DNA from: Limonium bicolor
Taxonomy: Eukaryota > Streptophyta > Magnoliopsida > Caryophyllales > Plumbaginaceae
NCBI GenBank assembly: GCA_023374045.1
Contig: CM041780.1
Span: 168,016,085-168,080,084, forward strand
Length of the DNA: 64,000 bases
Direction: 5' to 3'
Each line of letters begins with the position of its first letter. Positions within the stretch are counted from its first letter, which is position 1. The translations under genes and the position numbers were made by a program. The notes under the pieces are model-generated. The model saw nothing but the letters and a program-made list of their open reading frames with translations, had not been told where the DNA came from and made no database searches. Of this stretch, positions 60,249-64,000 are shown in pieces.

Positions 60249-60412
60249 AGATAGCGTTCGGTCCTGGTAGTATGATGGTTGTTTTGTGGTATAAAGAGGG
60301 TGGGTCCCACATGGATCCTACGTTCTACTCCAATAATATACTGTCACATATAAAACAACCACAAAACAGTCATACCAAAACAACCACAAAACAACCATAC
60401 CGAACAGAGCCC
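60249..60412. mobile_element. Short MITE-like inverted repeat
   Basis: GTTCGGTCCTGG..GATGGTTGTTTTGTGG on the left is mirrored by CCACAAAACAACCATACCGAAC on the right (partial blocks). The arms are about 45 nt with internal repeats of ACAACCACAAAAC. No clear target duplication was identified. Confidence 0.5.
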
Positions 60413-60691
60413 GGTGAAAGGATGTTGGTGGTATCCATACCGGTCAACAAAACAGAGAATATTTCCACTGCGTCTGTCCAATAATAATATTATTCAAAAA
60501 GTACATAAGCCAATTCTATGATTGTGATCATTCCCGTCCTCAACAACTATCCAAGCCCAGCTCCTTCGAACTAACCATGATCATCCCCAAAACAACCAAA
60601 TCTTATGTGACAGCTCCCTTTATCTATAATTTCTTTATAGCAAATCTACCAGTAATAAGGGGGGGAAAGGACGTGTACATACCAAATATTC

Positions 60692-63516
<2,825 letters not shown>

Positions 63517-64000
63517 TTGTTGAAGCTCGGGGGAAGCTCAGATTCTTCGCGCTTATTCTCCTTCGCCTTATGTTTGCGCTGCAAATGGTGTGACCTGTCC
63601 CTGTGAGACGTTTTATTTTTTCCTCGGTGCTCTTGACTGTTCTGTTATCTTCCCTGAAGCTTCTACAAGTTGCCATTCTACTTCTGGGCTCAAAATGCAA
63701 GGCCATACGTATAGCCCGATTCCTCAATGAAATTTTGGGCCTTAAATTAAATCTGGTTGATTTCAGTTTTTTATACCACAAGACTGGAAAGTTTGTGTTG
63801 TGGATGATCAATAACAGGTGAGATAAAGAGCCAGAGTCACAGTAGTTCATTAGATATATGTACAAATTGAATTGAAAAAACAAAGCAGAACTACTTGACA
63901 AGTACCTTCAAACGCATAAAGGTGACCATGGTTTATATGAGAATTTGATATGTGTTGAGTGAACCTTTTATTCAATTAAAAATTGACACATGTTTGCACT
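63517..64000. other. Upstream region of the ECD gene
   Basis: Contains the ECD promoter and 5' leader. No clear TATA box or second gene was found. Minus-strand frames here are extensions or shadows of exon 1. Confidence 0.5.

Larger units (their letters stand above)
58304..60691. other. Intergenic DNA 3' of the ECD gene
   Basis: AT-rich. It holds a 71-bp tandem duplication (58778-58914) and a region with inverted words around CATCCGGA and CATCACCCGGATA (59080-59640) that may be a decayed foldback element. A MITE-like palindrome lies near 60249-60412. No gene recognised. Confidence 0.5.

Overview
The window is nuclear DNA of a flowering plant, probably a eudicot. The evidence is GT/AG introns in a plant-type gene, a plant-only PORR family gene, a CYP96-type P450 relic, and plant retrotransposon signatures (primer sites matching initiator tRNA-Met, DUF4283 LINE ORF1, PIF/Harbinger with a Myb/SANT ORF). 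I cannot name the species. Nothing prokaryotic, no CRISPR array and no tRNA or rRNA gene was seen.

Only two genes look intact, one near each edge. A PORR-domain organelle RNA-binding protein lies at 997-2256 (minus). A five-exon ecdysoneless (ECD/SGT1-type) gene lies at 60692-63516 (minus). The roughly 58 kb between them is nested transposons, their relics, tandem repeats and AT-rich DNA.

Layout. 1-2434: purine hexamer repeat, then the PORR gene flanked on both sides by decayed partial copies of itself. 2435-5560: minisatellite, a ~170 bp tandem repeat split by an 815 bp hAT-type MITE (8 bp TSD), and a 549 bp foldback element. 5571-8820: two-ORF PIF/Harbinger relic. 9741-13484: solo LTR (TSD AGTTC). 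14058-17430: LINE ORF1 relic split by another solo LTR (14248-15727, TSD GGAGG). 18610-32515: a complete 13.9 kb LTR retrotransposon (TSD ATTAT) with 4.4 kb LTRs and no recognisable coding (LARD-like). 33695-42678: copia element with 184 bp TA...TA LTRs (TSD TTCTC), whose reverse transcriptase is split by a 4.4 kb CACTA-type element (36756-41200, TSD CTC) carrying a ~1.58 kb inverted repeat. 43992-46323: solo LTR (TSD AACAT). 46329-50038: noncoding, repeat-rich. 50039 onward: partial LTR. 50885-58038: CYP96-like pseudogene whose last ten codons are separated from the rest by a 5.5 kb copia element (52476-58004, TSD GCATG). That element keeps gag, lost most of pol, and carries an extra ORF behind pol. 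58117-58279: tRNA-derived SINE.

The most unusual signals are in noncoding parts. Three different LTR families share a stem-loop about 90-101 nt from their 3' end, with compensatory base changes in the stem. Clusters of GC-rich hairpins occur inside three LTR families. A near-perfect ~0.78 kb-arm inverted repeat sits in the CACTA element.
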